Below, piece by piece: positions 63,401 through 64,000 of a DNA stretch of 64,000 nt. Positions within the stretch are counted from its first letter, which is position 1. Each line of letters starts with the position of its first letter. The notes below the pieces were generated by a model, which was not told the DNA's origin, ran no database searches, and was given only the letters and a program-made list of their open reading frames with translations. Made by a program: the position numbers and the translations under genes. Source of the stretch: Numida meleagris (lineage: Eukaryota > Chordata > Aves > Galliformes > Numididae); assembly GCF_002078875.1 (NCBI RefSeq), contig NC_034411.1, positions 1,471,582 through 1,535,581 on the forward strand, given 5' to 3'.

Positions 63401-64000
63401 GGTGTAGCCATATAGCAGAGATCCTTATAGCAAAGTTTTGTAAGTAATTGCTCCCTGACCCACTGAACACTGTATTACTATAGAAGTTTGTATTCTATTA
63501 AGAGTTAATAAGTGACCAAAATCTAGACTAATACACTGTCAGGGTTCATTATCATTACACGTTCTTGCTACTTTTCCAGTGCCTTTTGCTCTGCCCTTCT
63601 TGCTACATATGGAAAACCTATATCAAGATGGTTGTCATGGCAATGAAAAGATTTGCATGTGTCTTATCTATCTATTTAAATACCTTCTTATGGTTTATAA
63701 CTACCATAATACATCCCTCCAGCCCTGCTCACTGCTAATTTAGAGCCAGCCCAGTGTGTCTGAGGTCAGCGATACCATCGAAAGCATGTTGTCTAGACAA
63801 CTCCGAAGCTACTGTCCATGGGGTAATTGTTTTATGCAAATAAAAAAGTACAATGGTGACATGCCCATACATGACTGGCACGGTCTGCTTGTGCTAGGTG
63901 GGACCGATGCTACCCTGCACGAGTGTTTGCTGCTGCATCCCCAGCCACAGACACATTAGTTTGATAGCCTTTTTCGACGCCAGTTTACTTTGGTCAGCTG
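60481..64000. other. Unique non-coding sequence, right edge
   Basis: No gene recognised. It contains a GT microsatellite at 62010 and GC-richer DNA at about 62340-62950, where several overlapping frames are open but unrecognisable. The open frame 61143-61379 (+) and the frame near the right edge (63756-63959) show no known domain. The window ends inside unique sequence. Confidence 0.5.
62010..62026. repeat. Short (GT)n microsatellite
   Basis: About eight GT units after agatatttt. Confidence 0.88.

Noticed and set aside
1..64000. tRNA, rRNA, known microRNA, CRISPR array or endogenous retrovirus
   Set aside because: I looked for tRNA A/B box patterns, familiar microRNA seeds, regularly spaced repeats, and paired LTRs with primer-binding sites, and found none I could support. 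Diverged copies could still be missed by eye.

Overview
The window looks like non-coding DNA from a bird genome. The main evidence is several copies of CR1, the dominant LINE retrotransposon of birds. Their 3' ends carry the characteristic terminal octamer-like repeats (ATTCTATG/GATTCTAT) and the avian 3'-UTR wording (for example 'ggtcttttccaacct' and 'ctggaagggaccccaggg'). A 16.1-17.05 kb copy still encodes a recognisable C-terminal part of the CR1 reverse-transcriptase polyprotein. Sparse interspersed repeats, many short A/T runs and AT-leaning composition with short GC-rich patches also fit a bird. A galliform such as chicken is plausible, but I cannot prove the species from sequence alone.

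I find no convincing cellular protein-coding gene, tRNA, rRNA, known microRNA, CRISPR array, bacterial operon or integrated virus. Apart from CR1, the open reading frames of 60-186 codons resemble no protein I recognise, overlap in several frames, often pass through poly-A/T or polypyrimidine tracts, and have no convincing exon structure. The window is best read as intergenic DNA or the interior of a very long intron.

Layout. Bases 1-5 kb hold three CR1 3' fragments (about 1.64-1.90, 2.72-2.83 and 4.38-4.55 kb, all + strand). Bases 5-16 kb are unique sequence with AT-rich blocks (7.03-7.29 and 9.05-9.30 kb) that resemble conserved non-coding elements. Bases 16.1-17.05 kb hold the longest CR1 (- strand), and another - strand CR1 end lies at 19.3-19.5 kb. 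Bases 20-35 kb are unique, with microsatellites, a possible regulatory patch at 23.0-23.4 kb, a 15-bp perfect hairpin at 32.25 kb, a short protein-like frame at 33.7 kb and a TAAT-rich block at 33.9-34.3 kb. A last CR1 end (+) is at 35.49-35.63 kb. From there to 64 kb I recognise no CR1 terminus. That 28-kb stretch holds small tandem repeats, a T-box-like palindrome at 44.18 kb, an exon-like 48-mer at 55.61 kb, and a CpG-richer patch followed by a motif-dense AT segment at 59.6-60.5 kb.

No genes act together here. The only former protein-coding content is decayed CR1. The most useful leads are candidate cis-regulatory elements, which need cross-species alignment to decide. I did not find a new biological system that I can defend from sequence alone.
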